Below the pieces are notes generated by a model. That model did not search any database and had not been told where the DNA came from. It saw nothing but the letters and a program-made list of their open reading frames with translations. Made by a program: the position numbers and the translations under genes. DNA of 64,000 nucleotides from the NCBI RefSeq assembly GCF_900111495.1, contig NZ_FOIU01000001.1:1736001-1800000 (forward strand). The letters run 5' to 3'. This document shows positions 63,039 to 64,000 of this stretch, one piece after another. Position 1 is the stretch's first letter. Each line of letters starts with the position of its first letter. This DNA is from Chryseobacterium wanjuense (GTDB lineage: Bacteria > Bacteroidota > Bacteroidia > Flavobacteriales > Weeksellaceae).

Positions 63039-64000
63039 CTATGATTTAAACATTTTCTTCCACCAACTTTTCTTATCATTCGTTTGACTGTAACCATAAC
63101 CGTAGCTATAGTTATATCCATAACCTCCTGCGCGTTTTGAAACATCGTTAATGACAAAAGACACATTATTTAATTTTGAATCCTTCACTAAATCATTAGC
63201 AAAATTTATCAATATATTTCTCGATTCTCCGGATCTCACCACATATAATGTAGCATCTGCGGTATCTGCGATACTTAGCGTATCCGAAACCAACATAAGC
63301 GGTGCAGAATCTATAATAATATAAGCGTATTGAGAAGACATCTGCTCGATAAGCTTCTGATATCTTCCATTAGAAAGCAATTCTTGCGGATTGGGAGGAA
63401 TTGTTCCTGCATATATCACATCACATGCAGGATTGGTCGTTGATGTATGGATAAGTTCTTCTACATCTACCGAATCATCATATAAATATTCTGTAAGACC
63501 TTTTCTTTTCGTCGGTTCGTTATCATACCTCTGAATTTGAGGGTTACGAATATCTGAGCCGATAAGAAGAGCTCTTCCGTTTTTATTGGCTAAAGTAAGG
63601 GCAAGATTCACAGAAACAAGGGTCTTCCCTTCTCCTTTTACCGAAGATGTCACCATAATTACTTTGGCAGAATCTTTTATTGGTAAAATAAATTTAAGAT
63701 TGGAAACAAGTACCCTGAATGCTTCTGCCAACTCCGAAAAGTCGTTTTTCTGTACCAGATGATTTTCATTGTCTTTAAGTGAAGGTATATCAACCAATAC
63801 TCCCAGCCCGGAACGTTCTTTAATATCGTCTCGGCTGTAGATTTTGTCATCCAGAGTGAATGATATGTAGAAAACTGCAAAAGGAAGCAATAATCCTAGG
63901 AACAAAGCTCCTGCAAAAATAATATCTTTTTTGGGTGATACAGGAAGATCTTCTGTAAATGCAGGATTTACAATTTTGGCTTTTGGTACATCTACTGATA
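63039..64000 (-). CDS. wzc: Wzc-type tyrosine kinase and chain-length regulator (5' truncated)
   Basis: The frame is open to the window end, so about 320 C-terminal residues are visible. They begin before the second transmembrane helix (AKIVNPAFTEDLPVSPKKD, then LFLGLLLPFAVFYISF). The cytosolic BY-kinase has Walker A in SSVKGEGKT, an atypical Walker A' (LLIGSDIRNPQ, with Gly where the first Asp is usual) and Walker B YIIIDSAP. The tail has a tyrosine cluster (GYGYNYSYGYGYSQ) for autophosphorylation. Wzc controls polymer length and export with Wza. A TTG at 63905 is not the real start. Confidence 0.9.
   Translation of the reverse strand, partial: SVDVPKAKIVNPAFTEDLPVSPKKDIIFAGALFLGLLLPFAVFYISFTLDDKIYSRDDIKERSGLGVLVDIPSLKDNENHLVQKNDFSELAEAFRVLVSNLKFILPIKDSAKVIMVTSSVKGEGKTLVSVNLALTLANKNGRALLIGSDIRNPQIQRYDNEPTKRKGLTEYLYDDSVDVEELIHTSTTNPACDVIYAGTIPPNPQELLSNGRYQKLIEQMSSQYAYIIIDSAPLMLVSDTLSIADTADATLYVVRSGESRNILINFANDLVKDSKLNNVSFVINDVSKRAGGYGYNYSYGYGYSQTNDKKSWWKKMFKS

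Overview
The window comes from a low-GC member of the Bacteroidota, most likely a flavobacterium of the Chryseobacterium type. The evidence is two SusC/SusD outer-membrane pairs, flavobacterial -7 promoter elements (TAnnTTTG), many secreted glycosidases whose signal peptides end in AQ or SQ, and family-wide flavobacterial palindromic repeats between genes. The genus is an inference from overall protein style. No rRNA, tRNA, CRISPR array, insertion sequence or phage module is visible.

Region 1 (1-33200) is a polysaccharide utilisation locus for rhamnogalacturonan I joined to a complete L-rhamnose catabolic set. A secreted attack set comprises a GH28 polygalacturonase, GH2 beta-galactosidase, two CE12 acetylesterases, GH106 alpha-rhamnosidase, PL11 rhamnogalacturonan lyase and GH105 unsaturated galacturonyl hydrolase. 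It feeds a SusC/SusD importer and the rhamnose permease RhaT. Rhamnose is then processed by RhaI, RhaB and RhaEW to DHAP and L-lactate, and LldD takes lactate to pyruvate. A GntR-type regulator with a sugar-binding domain lies at 4306-5349. A palindromic ATCGAT-centred motif before three transcripts is its best candidate operator. Two large secreted (alpha/alpha)6-type proteins (1-4034) open the region.

Region 2 (33300-36560) holds three tandem, divergent class I terpene synthases on the minus strand with no prenyltransferase beside them. Two of the three depart from the canonical metal-binding motifs.

Region 3 (36900-45900) is mixed: a divergent HxlR regulator/SDR oxidoreductase pair, a TPR-LuxR regulator, a tandem duplicated pair of secreted repeat proteins, a tail-fibre-like surface protein with an S74 chaperone domain, an orphan NarL-type response regulator and a secreted cupin.

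Region 4 (46000-50900) is a second SusC/SusD pair without linked enzymes. A 10-bp direct-repeat motif (consensus about GCAGGATAYT) precedes this pair, the first SusC/SusD pair, the GH28 operon, rhaEW and the cupin, so one unseen activator may control all five.

Region 5 (51200-64000) is a Wzx/Wzy-type capsule or exopolysaccharide locus: Wzc-like kinase (cut by the window end), UDP-HexNAc epimerase and dehydrogenase (making a HexNAc uronic acid), Wzy, a secreted beta-helix protein, Wzx, an ATP-grasp ligase, three glycosyltransferases and a PglD-like acetyltransferase. Two decayed gene remnants sit in it: a sugar-phosphate transferase C-terminus and a duplicated glycosyltransferase 5' end.
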